A stretch of DNA of 64,000 bases from Ectobius pallidus (lineage: Eukaryota > Arthropoda > Insecta > Blattodea > Ectobiidae). Shown piece after piece: positions 1 through 10,975 of the stretch. The notes beneath the pieces are model-generated. The model saw only the letters and a list, made by a program, of their open reading frames with translations. It searched no databases and was not told the origin of the DNA. Each line of letters opens with the position of its first letter. Positions within the stretch are counted from its first letter, which is position 1. The translations under genes were made by a program, and so were the position numbers. The stretch is taken from positions 149,229,890 to 149,293,889 of the forward strand of contig CAXKWD010000009.1 of the NCBI GenBank assembly GCA_964059195.1, in the 5' to 3' direction.

Positions 1-39
1 GACAAAATGTACTAACACTATTTTTCAATATCCTCCCTT

Positions 40-475
40 CTTTTTGGTGACGATCAAGTAATTGTTGCTGAAGATAGTGAAGATGTTGACTATGTGTAGA
101 AAGTAGCAAGACAACACAATGTGGAGGTTAAAAATGAATTTAAAAAAGTCTGAGTACATGACGTCAAACACATAGAAATAGCAGGGACTCGAAATTAAAA
201 AGTTGGTCACCTGAAGTATGTGGGATTAGTGATTCAGCTGGACAGATTGTTATGTGTGGGCAGTAAAGCAAAACTACAAGCCACAGAAATAGAGATAAAA
301 AGTAAGGAAATAATGAATGTAAATAAAGATGCTGTAGAAATTATTGAAAAGAAAACATTATGATGGTATGGTCATGTGAAAAGAATGAATGATGGCAAGA
401 TTGCCCACGGTGGTAATGAACTGGGAACCTAATGGAAAGGAAGACCCAAAATGAAGACGTGACAGTGGAATGTTT
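40..475 (+). pseudogene. Non-LTR retrotransposon remnant, reverse transcriptase C-terminal half
   Basis: With frameshifts, the + strand reads LFGDDQVIVAEDSEDVDYV at 40-96, a decayed copy of the FADDQ catalytic block of an insect LINE reverse transcriptase (Ala to Gly at the second position). At 350-400 it reads a stop-containing version of LRWYGHVKRMND, the conserved block downstream of the RT in the same elements. Several stops show it is dead. Its 5' part lies outside the window. Confidence 0.7.
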
Positions 476-480
476 AATTA

Positions 481-1195
481 CTGGCAGGTGTCCATGGCTT
501 CGCCTACGATAATTAATTGAAAAATTAAAAATTAAGAGTATAATAATTATTAAAGCATTATATTTATTAACACTTGCACGCGAATCATTCATAAACTAAA
601 CCATTAATAATTAATGAAACAGCTAAAATTCCGGCTTTAGAGTGCATTCCATGATTAGAAAGCGCCGCCTGGGAAAACAATCTCAGATTCGATGATGCAG
701 TTCCAAAGCTAACTGTGAACACTGATAATACGTATCGTTTCTCAACTGTTTGTTGACAGATGAATATGATGTGAATTTTTTGTTATAAATTCAGTGTAAT
801 TTTCAGAAATTATAAAATTTTTCAAGGGAAGGAATGATTTGTTTGGATTTTTATTGTCCGCGATACTTCCATCGTTAAACTATCAATAATATTATAGTTG
901 GCTTTGCCCGCCATTATTAATTGACTCCAGGATTTTTAAGAAATTTGCACTGGCAGTTTATTAAAAATGTTTGTGGTACAGAGCTATGAAAATTGTCAGT
1001 AAAAATAAAATTAGAATATTTGTTCATTGTGTTCATTTCACTTAGTACTTATATAATAAAGAAACGGTTTTCCTAATTTTGTAGTCTTCGTGAAAGTTTA
1101 GACTGCGAGAGACAAACATCGCCGAGTATACCTCCCACGAAGTGAGGGAGCGAGTGAGCACTCTATTTAGGGCCGTTGAATTGTATAAGAGTAGA
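481..1195 (-). mobile_element. Helitron family B, copy 1
   Basis: On the minus strand the element starts TCTACTCTTATACAATTCAA next to a host A and ends near CCAG next to a host T. A GC-rich hairpin (GGCGAAGCC core) lies just before the 3' end. It is homologous over its length to 32436-33060 and 40885-41597. The 3' CTRR has decayed from CTAG to CCAG. No Rep/helicase coding is present, so it is non-autonomous. Confidence 0.75.
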
Positions 1196-1968
1196 TGGCG
1201 TATTGTTTGGTTGAGGGAAACCTCAACACTGTGTGAAAAATAAACGAACATGTTAAAAAAAAATACAGTACTATCATTTAGGTTCCTTGGCACATGAAAG
1301 TTGTGAAGTTTTCGGGCTATAAAGATTATGTCATTTTTAGAAGTCCCGGGGATCAAACCTACAGCCATACAGTGTGGTGATTGTAATTATCGTATTATCT
1401 TCTCTAAGTACTGGGCAGTGTCCCCCGGATTTCCTGCTCACTGTCCATGGCAGTGAAGTCACAGTCTGTTAAGCAGATTCAAATGTCACACATTGTTTTA
1501 CATTTGGGAGGTGATACAAACTGAATATCCCTTCGATTTAACACACAGTATGTGGGATTAGTATTTTATGCATCTGCATTTATTAAGACATAAGTATGTT
1601 TCTGACATGAGCATAGCAGGTTTCATAATTTTCATAAGAGTGTCTTAAGAAATGCCATTATAGACAAGTTTTGTACGAATGCTTTTGTTCAACCATTTAA
1701 GTTTTGAATAGAATACATCGTAACTCATCAAACAAATGAGTACCTTTACCTCAGCAATCAGCTGTTAGTTAGTTATCTTTTATGATAGGTGGCAGGTGAG
1801 TGTATGGGCTCGTTTTTAGTCATCAGTTAATCCACTGGTGGGAAAGTGAGATGAAAGACCGGTGAATGTATGATGAACGTTGTCCACCATTTTTTTCATT
1901 TTATGAGACGTTGACTTTACGAACAGCTTGATGGATTTCGGCGGGGGTATTCGAGTTGTATAATAATA

Positions 1969-2687
1969 TCTATATATATATATATATATATATAAGGCTT
2001 TGTCCTGACTGACTGACTGGCAGGAATCAATGTAGAGCCTAAACTATAACAGGTAGAGACTTGGAATTTTGACAGTACCTTCGTTTCATAATGTAGGTGC
2101 TCACTACGAAAGGATTTTGCAAAATGTTGATTTTAAATGCCAAAATTTAAATGTTTTTGAGTATACTTAATCCCTTTTTACACAGAATTATCAAATCCAA
2201 ATCACAGAACATATTGTTGCCAGTGGTATCAGATGAATTTGGAAAAAAAATGAAATGCAAGTTTGACAAATAAGAGAAGTTATCATTATAATTCATGTTA
2301 TAAATAAATACTACAGAATGAAATCCACGAAAATAATGCAGTCATAACTTTCTCTAGCCTGGTAACATGAGAGGGAGAAATAAAATCTTCCGCCTCGATA
2401 TTGCAATTTTATGTTACTGGAATTTATGTTTCTTCTTATTTGAACCCCTACCAGGTTTGCTGTGTACAAGCGATGGAATGCAAAATTCTACATATTCTAT
2501 GAGCCATAAAAAACTATATCAATCGTTTTCTGAGGGAATATTTTAAGTGTAATAAGTCGTTCTTCCTATTTCAGATTATAAATACCTAGTATATAAGGAC
2601 CTAGAATTTAAAAATCGAAAGTCCTTCATAAGTTAATTTTCAATTACAAAATAAGAAACCTGGGTGATGCTGGGTCTTTTAAGCTAG
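1969..2687 (+). mobile_element. Helitron family A, copy 1
   Basis: It starts TCTATATATATA after an A, passes through GGCTTTGTCCTGACTGACTG and ends in a decayed hairpin (CCTGGGTGATGCTGGG), TCTTTTAAG and CTAG before T. This is Helitron architecture: TC start, 3' hairpin, CTRR end and A/T insertion site without target duplication. About 90 bp present in copies 2 and 3 (around 7130-7210) are missing. Non-autonomous. Confidence 0.8.
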
Positions 2688-3431
2688 TTATTGTATAATA
2701 CATTTGTAAGAAGTGAAAATTGTAATACGTGATGGGCAGGGAACTAATAACTCAGTGCTACCACTCTCCTAAATAATGTTTTGAGCATATTAAAATCCAT
2801 AAAACATTTTGCAAAGTTAAATGCAGTGCCTAATCTCATTATGCGCTGTCAGTTCTGAGATATTTTGAATTGATAGATTTTTGTGTAGAGTATATTTTTT
2901 CTTTATTTTCTCGTCATGAAACAAAATCAACTCATCACTTTCATTTTCGGAGGACTTACACGTTGATGTAGTAAGTTAGCTTTTGCACGAAAATAAAGTC
3001 CATTAATTAAAGCTAGTAGCAACTGTCATCTGCTTCTCTGCTCCGCCATGTTTGTCATCTAAAGAGCATCGTACTTTAAGTTCAATGAGTCTGATTGAAA
3101 TCGATGACTCTCACCGGACTTTCACTGGTGAGTTTACGAACAGCCTGATGCTTTCCCGGTGGATTGTCCGTTGACTTTACAAACACCCTGGCAAAAGCCC
3201 GATGGCATCAATGGAGTCAATCAGTGACTTTAAAAACAGACCCTATGCACATTAAAACACACAACATGAAATCATTTTAGTATAGTATTAAAATTGACAT
3301 AAGCATAATGGATTCTAGTTGTTTATTGTGCAGAATGAAGTGCTGTTTTCAAGGCTTGAAGATAGTTCCTTGTACAATATTAATAGACAGTTAGACAACA
3401 GTGTTATAATGAATGGTTCAAGAAGAAAGTA
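2688..3431. other. Intergenic or intronic stretch without recognised features
   Basis: AT-rich sequence with no open frame, known repeat or terminal inverted repeat that I could identify. Confidence 0.5.
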
Positions 3432-4056
3432 CGAGAGATGTCCATAAAGTACGTTTCCCTGGGGCTGTTTACAGAAATACAGTTTCATGGATATGTTTAT
3501 TGCAACAGATACAGCAAATGTTCAGCTATTTGCCGCCGGAAATAAGACATTTTTCTTTCCCTGTATGAATACCTGTGTCGTAGAAGTCTACCGCCAGGTA
3601 TTTGAACCACTGTGTGACAAACATCTCCTTTTCTCTTTATTCTCTGTCATTTCCTGTCTTTTATTGAGGTGTAGGAAAAGATGGAAATCACTGGGAGTTA
3701 GGTCTGGGCTGTAGGATGGATTTTTAAACACCTTCCGGCTAGTCTCCTGCAGAAGTTCGACTGGGAGGTGTTTAAACATTCACCCTACAGCCCAAACCTT
3801 GCTCCCATCTTTTCCTACACCTCAAGAAATGACAGGGAATGACAGACAGGCGGAGATGGTTGTCACACAGTGGTTCAAATTCCTGGCGGCAGACTTCTAC
3901 AACACAGGTATTCAAACGTTAGTCCCACGGAATGAAAAATGTCTCAATTCCTGTTGCGAATATGTTGAAAAATAGCTGAACGCTTGCTTTATCTGTTGTG
4001 ATATACATCTCTGTGAAATTGTGTCCCAGGGAAACTTACTTTATGGATGGCCCTCG
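3432..4056. mobile_element. Palindromic mariner M1, copy a
   Basis: Two inverted arms of about 300 bp meet near 3750. Each encodes the C-terminal part of a mariner transposase: [20 protein letters not shown] with the third catalytic Asp, then DFY..GI..LVPR and a decayed end. The left arm is antisense and the right arm sense. Termini follow GTCCATAAAGTAAGTTTCCC at the left and its complement at the right. A left TA target is seen. Several stops are present. Confidence 0.8.
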
Positions 4057-4082
4057 CATTAAAAAGCCTGGCTTATCTAACA

Positions 4083-4608
4083 CTAGCATGTGCCCGCGGC
4101 TTCGCCCGCAATAATTATTTCAAAAATTAAAAATTAAGAGCATAATAGTTAAATCATTATATTTATTAACACCTAAATCGCGTGGACTACATACCACGAT
4201 TAGATAGCATCGTCTGGTAAAAGCGACCTCAGATTCGAGTTTTTTGGCCCAGAAAACCTCTGTATAGTGAGATTCGTCCAAATAAAACAACGTTTGACCA
4301 TATTTAGGGCTTACAACATTCAAGCGATCGCGAAAATTTTATTTTCAAGTTATGACAAAAATAGCCAAAGCCAACTGTAATTGATTTGACATTGAAATGT
4401 ATCACTGAAAACTTATGTTTTGAAAACGCAAAAAATGCACGTTTTTTTACCGTTTTTCACTCATAACTCACGAACGAAAACTGAAATTAAAATTCCGGCT
4501 TCGAGGTGCATTTTCCGACCCTTCAGTCCACCTATGTTTAAAATTTCAAATCTCTGCATTCAGTAGATTTCGCTGGACATCGAGGAGAATTCCTTTTATT
4601 AATATAGA
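4083..4608 (-). mobile_element. Helitron family C (shares 3' end with family B)
   Basis: On the minus strand it starts TCTATATTAATAAAAGGAAT after an A and ends with hairpin GCGGGCGAAGCCGCGGGC, ACATG, CTAG before T. Its final ~130 bp match family B (480-600), but the rest differs, so the two families share a 3' terminator. It sits against the 5' fragment of a family A Helitron (4609-4957). Confidence 0.78.
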
Positions 4609-4957
4609 TAATATGAATTATAATGATACCTTCTCTAATTTGTCAAACATCCATTTCATTTAATCCAAGCCCACCTGATACCACTGGTAACAATACGTTC
4701 TGTGAATTTGTTTTGATAATTCTATGTGAAAAGGGGTTAAGTATTTTCAAAAACATTTAATTTTTGGCATTTAGAATCAGAATTTTTCAAAATCCTTTCT
4801 TAGTGGGCACTTACATTATGAAACGAAGTCTACTGTCAAAATTCCAAGTCTCTACCTGTTATAGTTTAGGCTGTACGTTGATTCCTGTCATTCAGTCAAT
4901 CAGTCAGTCATTCATTCATTCAGTCAGTCAGGACAAAGCCTTTTATATATATAGAGA
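4609..4957 (-). mobile_element. Helitron family A, 5' fragment (copy 4)
   Basis: On the minus strand it starts TCTCTATATATATAAAAGGC after an A and matches the first ~350 bp of copies 2 and 3, then stops exactly where family C begins, at an A/T dinucleotide. The rest of the family A element is not found on the other side of the family C copy. Confidence 0.75.
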
Positions 4958-5630
4958 TAAAGCAGATGGTTGGTAATCCCTGTCCTAAGGGTACAGAATA
5001 TGAATTATCCCTAATTCAGGCATGTTGTCAAGTAGTCGCACTTGCTGGGTAGCTTTAATTAAGTTCCTCATTACGTTCAATTCAAGAGGCAAGGTCACGC
5101 TTCACTTGAGTCTTACAGAAGCCCCTCTAATTATGTAACCATCTCAACATTCCCTTCTGTGTTTGTGTTTAAAGTACATCCCCTTCTTTTCTCGTATTGT
5201 ATCCTAAGACTGAGTGCGAAATTTCAGGTGACCAGAATTCTGAGACTGGTGTAATTTTGAAAAAACTGCTAAGTTACTGTATCTTATTTTAGTTTCCACA
5301 ACCAAACATCAAATTTAATGGTAAATATTGCCACAGGTTGTCTGAATATTTGTATTAACTCAGAAGCATTTGCTAATATCTGGAAGTTATCCAGTTTACA
5401 TTTCCCATGCGACTTTAATTGATTTTGGTTCCGGTAGTAATGTTGTTTGTGTTTGACTGCTGTTTGTTGCAGCTTTATCTTGTAGTCAGTTGAAATTCTT
5501 CCAAGATATTTAATTTCTTTTAACAGTTTAGAAGTCAGTTGGTGAAATGCAAAAAATACAAGCTAGTATTTTAAATAGTTTTCTTAAATAGAGAGATAAT
5601 CGGCATATGTTGATTTTATTTATTTTATTT
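4958..5630. other. Stretch without recognised features
   Basis: AT-rich DNA. I found no exon of the REEP N-terminus, no repeat boundary and no RNA gene here. Confidence 0.45.
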
Positions 5631-5631
5631 A

Positions 5632-6165
5632 TTAAGTGCCAGAATGGTACTTTATGAGATTGTGTGGACAGGATAATGTCTGTCCATCTGTCTGTGTGTG
5701 TCTGCGCTTGATAACATGAATAACCTCTATCGGATTTTCATGAAACTTGATATATGCATTTATAACGTCCATGGCAAGAAACCTATTGATATTGATCCAA
5801 ATCGGTTGCCCGGTACCGGAGTAAAGCCCAATTTAGTGCCTATTTTATGGGAATATATTAGAAAGAATTTGTAAAATGCAAATCAGTTCTCATGACAACA
5901 TATTGTTTTATATTATACTGTGTTATAGTGTTTGGAAGTTGCAATACAGGTAGCTTTAACAAATAACGCTACCCACATATTCCTTCACATGTGGTTATCA
6001 AACTAGACCTTTTTTCTTCTGTAAGCCCTTCTTAGTGAATCGATCTGGAGCTTAACTCGGAAATCAATAACAAAAATAACTTATTTTCTGCATATCATAA
6101 TTGCAATTATCACTGATTAAACAAAACATTCAGGCACTTTGTTATATCAGTTTGCCTGATTGTGT
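5632..6165. mobile_element. MITE with AAGTGCCAGAATG ends, copy 1
   Basis: It begins AAGTGCCAGAATGGTAC and has the inverted end CATTCAGGCACTTT near 6127-6140. The whole ~520 bp recurs at 46932-47455, including the phrases TTCATGAAACTTGATAT and TCGATCTGGAGCTTAACTC. Homology runs slightly past the right inverted repeat, so the exact border is uncertain. No coding. Confidence 0.65.
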
Positions 6166-6546
6166 ATTTATTTATTTTTCTTTTTTCAAATGGATGTATG
6201 CTGTAATATTTTATATGTAAAGAACAAATAGGGGAGGAATAATTCTTCATAATTCCAGAAAAAACTGTACAGTGACGACAAAAATTTTTGGTTTGGCTAC
6301 TGCCGTAAGGGCTTTTACTATGATGGTCATATAAACTTCCAGATTTTGTCATGTGACTTCAGTTGCCATACCCTTAGTGGTAGATAAATATTTTCTCTTG
6401 TACCATCACTAGATGCAGCTGAGGAGTAAGTTTTTCATAAAGTGATATTTAGCCACGAAGAAAGTTGCATTGCTAGAGGTCACACTACTCAGTTGTATAT
6501 CATTAAGCCAATGTTCATTGTATTGATAGTGTAACTTTGGTTTCAG

Positions 6547-6626
6547 GTAAAATGGATGATGTACTGGATAGTGTTTGCACTCTTCACATGTGCAGAGACC
6601 TTCACGGATGTGTTCCTCAGCTTCTG
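6547..6626 (+). CDS. ReepA: REEP exon: first TB2/DP1/HVA22 membrane hairpin
   Basis: The exon opens in phase 0 after TTTCAG and reads [20 protein letters not shown] then DVFLSF, ending two bases into the Trp codon before GTGAGT. The segment [20 protein letters not shown] is the hallmark hydrophobic stretch of REEP1-4 proteins. In vertebrate REEPs an exon boundary falls in the same place, just before VKWMMYW. No upstream exon with the start codon (the family N-terminus ending in a PAYxSYKA-like motif) was seen in 1-6546, so it should lie left of the window. Confidence 0.93.
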
Positions 6627-9600
6627 GTGAGTGCATCACTGTCATTGTACATGTGCAGGTGATAATGATAATTATCATAATTGATTATAATCATTGCCCT
6701 TAGTAGATTAATATCTCTATATATATAAAAGGCTTTGTCCTGACTGACTGAATGAATGACTGACTGACTGACAGGAATCAACGTACAGCCTAAACTATAA
6801 CAGGTAGAGACTTGCAATTTTGACAGTACCTTCGTTTCATAATGTAGGTGCTCACTAAGAAAGGATTTTGAAAAATTCTGATTTTAAATGCCAAAAATTA
6901 AATGTTTTTGAAAATACTTAATCCCTTTTTACATAGAATTATCCATTCCAAATCACAGAATATATTGTTGCCAAATGGTATCAGGTGGGCTTGGAAAAAA
7001 CAAATGAAATGCACTTTTGACAAACAAGAGAAGTTATCAAAATAATTCATGTTATAAATAAATATTACAGAATGAAATCCACTAAAATAATGGAATCACA
7101 TAACTTTCTCTACCCTGGACATAGAGAAAACAAAACGAGGTATGGTAATGTGTATATTATTATATTATATCGCAGGTTTTTGGAGAGAAAAGTATGAAGG
7201 CTTTATGGTAACATAAGAGTGGGAAATTTCCCGCCTCGATATTACAATTTTATGTTACAGGAATTTCTGTTTCTTCTTATTTAAACCTCTACCAGGCTTG
7301 CTGTGCACTGTACAAGCGATGGGATGCAAAATTCTAGATCCTCTATGAGCCATAAAAAACTATATCAAGCGTTTTCTGAGGGAATAGTTTGAGTGTTATA
7401 AGTCGTTCTTCCTATTTCAAATTATAAATGCCTATATAAGGACCTAGAATTTAAAATTGAAAATCCTTCATAAGCTAATTTCCAATTACAAAATACAAAA
7501 CCCGGGCGACGCCGGGTCTTTTAAGCTAGTTACAGTATATATGATAAAAAGTTATATGACAATAATATTATGTTCAAGATATTTGTCAATATTATAAAAC
7601 AGATTTGTATGACCTTGTTGGAGCATTTACAAGTGCGTGTGGCAGACATCTTTGCGAACAGTGTAGTCAGACAGGTATTCGTGTGCGATTTTGTAATTTT
7701 TCTTGTTCACTTTTCTCTAAGTCTTCCATTTTCATTGTGTTGACTGTTCTTCGTTATTTTAACATCTCACCATTGCATTCTGTTAGGTAGTATAAAAATG
7801 AAGAGACAGCAGAAAAGAGCTAAAAACAGCTGGTTGATTGCAGAAATTACGAGTGAGAATCAAATGAAAGCCGCAGTTAATTTCCTCCCGAAACGATACA
7901 GCATGAGAAAAATTCTTTTGGTTGACGCTGTAGGCACTGCAGCCAAAGATGTGGAAATCCGATAGTGCCAAAGCGAAGGAGATTACTGAGTGTAGGTGTT
8001 TTGCTTCAACATGATAACGCCCGTCCTCATGCTCCTCGTGCAACAATGAAAACCAACGATGACATCCACCATAATCCCCAGATTTGGGACCATCAGATTT
8101 CCACATCTTTGGTTCATTCAAGAAGTACCTTGGAGGGCAGAAGTTCAAGTCTCATGAAGACTCACAAGTGGCTACAGTGTCAACCAAAATAATTTTTCTC
8201 ATGCAGTATCAAAGCTCTTCCTATCCGATGGCTTAAGTGCATTGAACTAGGAGGGGTAGAAAAATAATGTACAAGCAAACATTCTTCCTGCAGTAAAATA
8301 GTGGAAAAAATTAATTGCAGTTTTCATTTGATTCTCCCTCGTACTTGATTCCTAAAAAGGATAACAAATTTCATATATGAAGTCAGGTATTGGTAATCTG
8401 AATCTGTTAATGTTATAGAAATACATGATTTGTTATCTACCCGGGTATGTTGTGTGATATCTGAAAATGCCAAAACACACAAACGTCCGCTGCTTTTCAA
8501 GGAACACATTAAGAGAGTGAAGTGTATTGTAGGAAACCTGCAATTAAGATGAATTTGGCTGCACTCCAAGAAGATGGGAGCAACGCCACACAACGAGCCT
8601 TTCTACCGAACAAGATATAAAAATAGGCATTAAACATCAGCTAGGAATTATAAGGAATCCAGCTCTGTATTTGTTATGTTTATCATCTCTACTACTTCGT
8701 AAAGAAGTTTCCAAAAGGATTCCCAAGGGGAGTAGCTTCAGGAAGAGAATAATATAATAAAAGAATGCATGAAGTACGGGATCTAAAGGAGGGAGAATAA
8801 CTGAATGGGTAAAATTTAAAGAATGTTGGAAGAAGTTTGAATGGTGGATATTCTGCAATCTGGCTATTGTAGATGATGCAACGGTCGGATGGTAGGCCTA
8901 GTCCCTTCAGGGATACAGTGCCACAGAGTTAATTTTTGAAGTGAAACTTCTTTAGCTGCGGTAGGGGTAAATCGAGAGCTTATGCAATGCTCAAAATCAT
9001 CACAAAATTAGTAAGGTGTGACAGAAGGGACTGCACAGAAAACAATCAACTCAATGATTAGGCTTATCCAAAATTTAAAAAATAAAAAAACTCAAAACTA
9101 AATCGAAAATCCAAAATTTTAAAAATCTAAAAATCCAAAATAAAAAATCAAAGATGCAAAATTAAAAAGTCCAAAATTCTAAAATTAAAAAATTCAAAGA
9201 TCCAAAATTAAAGAGTCCAGCAATCCAAAATTTAAAAAATCCAAAAATTAAAACAAGTTTCACTTCAGTCGCATGGCGTTCCATGCACACTTTTTTTTTT
9301 AGATTTAGTTACAGGTTTCTTTGAAGTCAACTGCTCTCTTAGACCATTTTAAACCGGTAGGTTTAGACTGCCCTTTCAAGTCTTACTAGTTGAGGCATGT
9401 GTAGAGCAAATACATTTTGCCCTCAGGAGGTATGCTGGATATCCAACGAATATCAGGGGGACGTAGCATAAACTTCTCTGTGTGGCTTGAGGCTTTCCCT
9501 GTGTTGAGAATGTATTATTGTTTCTCGGGCTTCCAACCGGGTGAGTTGGAGGTTTGGTTCCAAGCTTTTGGCAGCATTCTCCGCTGCAGTTGATAATGAA

Positions 9601-10914
9601 AAAAATAATATATATGAACCAACCATTGAGTACTTCAAGAAAAAATACGATTTGAAAAATGTTGAAGTCATAGGACTAATGGTTGGTAGTAGGGGAACAA
9701 TAACAAAGTTCTTTATTAACTTCTGTAAACGTTTCTCATTGTCACAAGATCTGTACATTGAAGTGGCGTTATTATCACTTAAGGGATCCATCCAAATATT
9801 AAGAAACAACAATTAAGCTGAACAGGTTTCCTTTCTTCAATTTTAATGGTTTTACTACTGGTTATTTTAATTTTCCTGTCATTATTGAATCATAAATGAA
9901 ACTGAAAGCTTGTAATTTTTGTGTAAGTGTATATTTTGTTGAAAGATATTCTTTGTCTTCAAGGCAATCTGCGTTGTACAGAAAGATTATATGAAATAAA
10001 AAATAGGCTACGTTGAAAATGGCTTGCTGAGGTAATATAACCTTTACAACAGTTCAACTATTCCTGAGGATTATTATATAACATAACATAGGTAAATACT
10101 TGCACACGAGTGTTGAAGTTATCTGACAGGAAGGTGTGGCTTCCAGATACTGACATGTGTTCTTCCTGTATCCAGAAATAGATCTCATCAGCTCTCCATG
10201 GGGAATGATCTTCTAACGCGGAAGCTAGCAGTGTTTTAGTAAACATATGGAATTAAACTCAAATTAACCAGTCCCCATGAGGCTCAGTATTACCTGATGC
10301 ATATTTAAATGCACATACAGTAATGTTTAATGTAATATATTGCAGTGCATTCCCTGCTGGGTAAATCTCAAAACAACACCCTCTGCTGGTGTTGCCACAG
10401 AGAGCATGGAACCCTTGCCCATCTGTCCCTACTGGGAAGTATCGTAAAATCATCGTCCTTGTACCATCCAGTATATAATAGCCAACTCAATGAGAGACAC
10501 AAATACTCGGTATATGAAGAAACTTTCCAGTCTGGCCACTGATGGAAGTAACAGGCATATAGACATTATAGCTTTTATACCATGTAGCAAAGGAGGATAT
10601 ATTTTGGATAGACAATTCATTTCGAGACCATAATGGCCAGCTTGAATAATTGGATGCCGAGAAAAAAGTCAATATATGAACCAGCTGTGGATTTCTATAA
10701 GAAAAATATATAAATTAGACCACATCTCTGTCCATGAGCAGATGATGACCGGCACAACACCACAACACCTTGTCCTGCTCTGGGTTTCTTCCACCTTAAC
10801 AGGATATGTCTTCAAGATATGGCCATTTCTGCGATACGTGTTTCAGTAGCCATTCTTCGATACTACCTATATACTAGCTGAATTTAAGTGGTTTATCTGT
10901 CAAATATTTTATAT

Positions 10915-10975
<61 letters not shown>

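Noticed and set aside
1042..1368. 108-residue minus-strand ORF
   Set aside because: It spans the end of a Helitron and flanking DNA; no recognised protein.
1..6546. REEP first exon(s) with start codon
   Set aside because: I searched for the family N-terminus (PAYxSYKA, K..EY before VKWMMY) on the + strand and saw no match; it is probably left of the window.
9060..9250. CRISPR array (short repeated CCAAAATT units)
   Set aside because: Units are degenerate, with no unique spacers of constant length, in a eukaryotic intron.
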